A model generated the notes under the pieces. That model worked only from the letters and a program-made list of their open reading frames with translations, was not told the DNA's origin and ran no database searches. The position numbers and the translations under genes are program-made. 64,000 nucleotides of DNA from Brevundimonas sp. GTDB taxonomy: Bacteria > Pseudomonadota > Alphaproteobacteria > Caulobacterales > Caulobacteraceae. Below are positions 63,991-64,000 of the stretch, piece by piece; position 1 is the stretch's first letter, and each line of letters begins with the position of its first letter. Where the stretch lies: the NCBI GenBank assembly GCA_016742215.1, contig JACVCC010000005.1, positions 1 through 64,000 of the forward strand, read 5' to 3'.

Positions 63991-64000
63991 GCCTGATCTC

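Overview
The window is about 64 kb of GC-rich chromosomal DNA from an alphaproteobacterium. The gene content points to the Caulobacterales, most likely a Brevundimonas-like organism. The clues are a TrcR (DUF1013) cell-cycle regulator, an RcdA/DUF1465 protein, a COQ9 homologue, an aa3-type cytochrome oxidase subunit IV, an S21 protein with an Arg/Lys-rich tail, the alphaproteobacterial phoR-pstCAB-phoU-phoB order, and a proton-transhydrogenase with a split alpha subunit. The taxon is inferred from gene content, not from a search. Nearly all of it is ordinary core chromosome. I see no insertion sequence, prophage, CRISPR array, tRNA or rRNA. No gene-free stretch exceeds about 240 bases.

Layout. 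1-9.8 kb: two cyclophilin-type isomerases (one cut by the window edge), coaD, a class IV aminotransferase and gyrA on the minus strand, then a Cu/Zn SOD lipoprotein, an ABC exporter, rpmE and a YcbB-type L,D-transpeptidase. 9.8-18.6 kb: RcdA-like protein, DUF1192, a quinone oxidoreductase, a CVNH/crystallin secreted protein, trcR, two DUF465 proteins around ubiX, a GGDEF protein, purEK, COQ9, rpsU and a 43-residue membrane protein. 18.6-29.4 kb: a NatAB-like ABC exporter, then the phosphate regulon phoR, pstC, pstA, pstB, phoU, phoB with a candidate Pho box, a DUF4336 protein and a bile-acid/sodium symporter homologue. 29.6-42.8 kb: gamma-glutamyltransferase, a CPBP protease, a ChaN-like lipoprotein or secreted protein, Hsp33, a membrane-tailed SDR, a SerB-SerA fusion, a GDSL autotransporter, an M23 peptidase and an MHYT hybrid histidine kinase. 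42.8-50.6 kb: isocitrate lyase with a divergent ScfR/RamB-type regulator, two peptidases, a WYL regulator and small proteins. 50.6-57.6 kb: a CadC-like winged-helix/TPR regulator, two small secreted proteins each followed by a copy of the same two-hairpin element, then the transhydrogenase operon with two extra small membrane proteins, and the oxidase subunit. 57.6-64 kb: a serine hydrolase, oligoendopeptidase F, DUF1203, Nudix, a Pit phosphate transporter with its DUF47 partner, and a HxlR regulator.

Connections. Phosphate appears twice: the high-affinity Pst system, without a pstS gene beside it, and the Pit/DUF47 pair. Central metabolism is represented by the glyoxylate shunt, serine synthesis, purine synthesis, CoA synthesis, ubiquinone synthesis and NAD(P) transhydrogenation.

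The signal I consider most novel is a duplicated element at 53030-53145 and 53713-53825. Two hairpins and a 22-base leader are conserved. The long hairpin differs in sequence between the copies by paired, compensatory changes, while its 13-base loop is almost invariant. This is what a structured RNA looks like, and each copy lies just downstream of a small secreted-protein gene.
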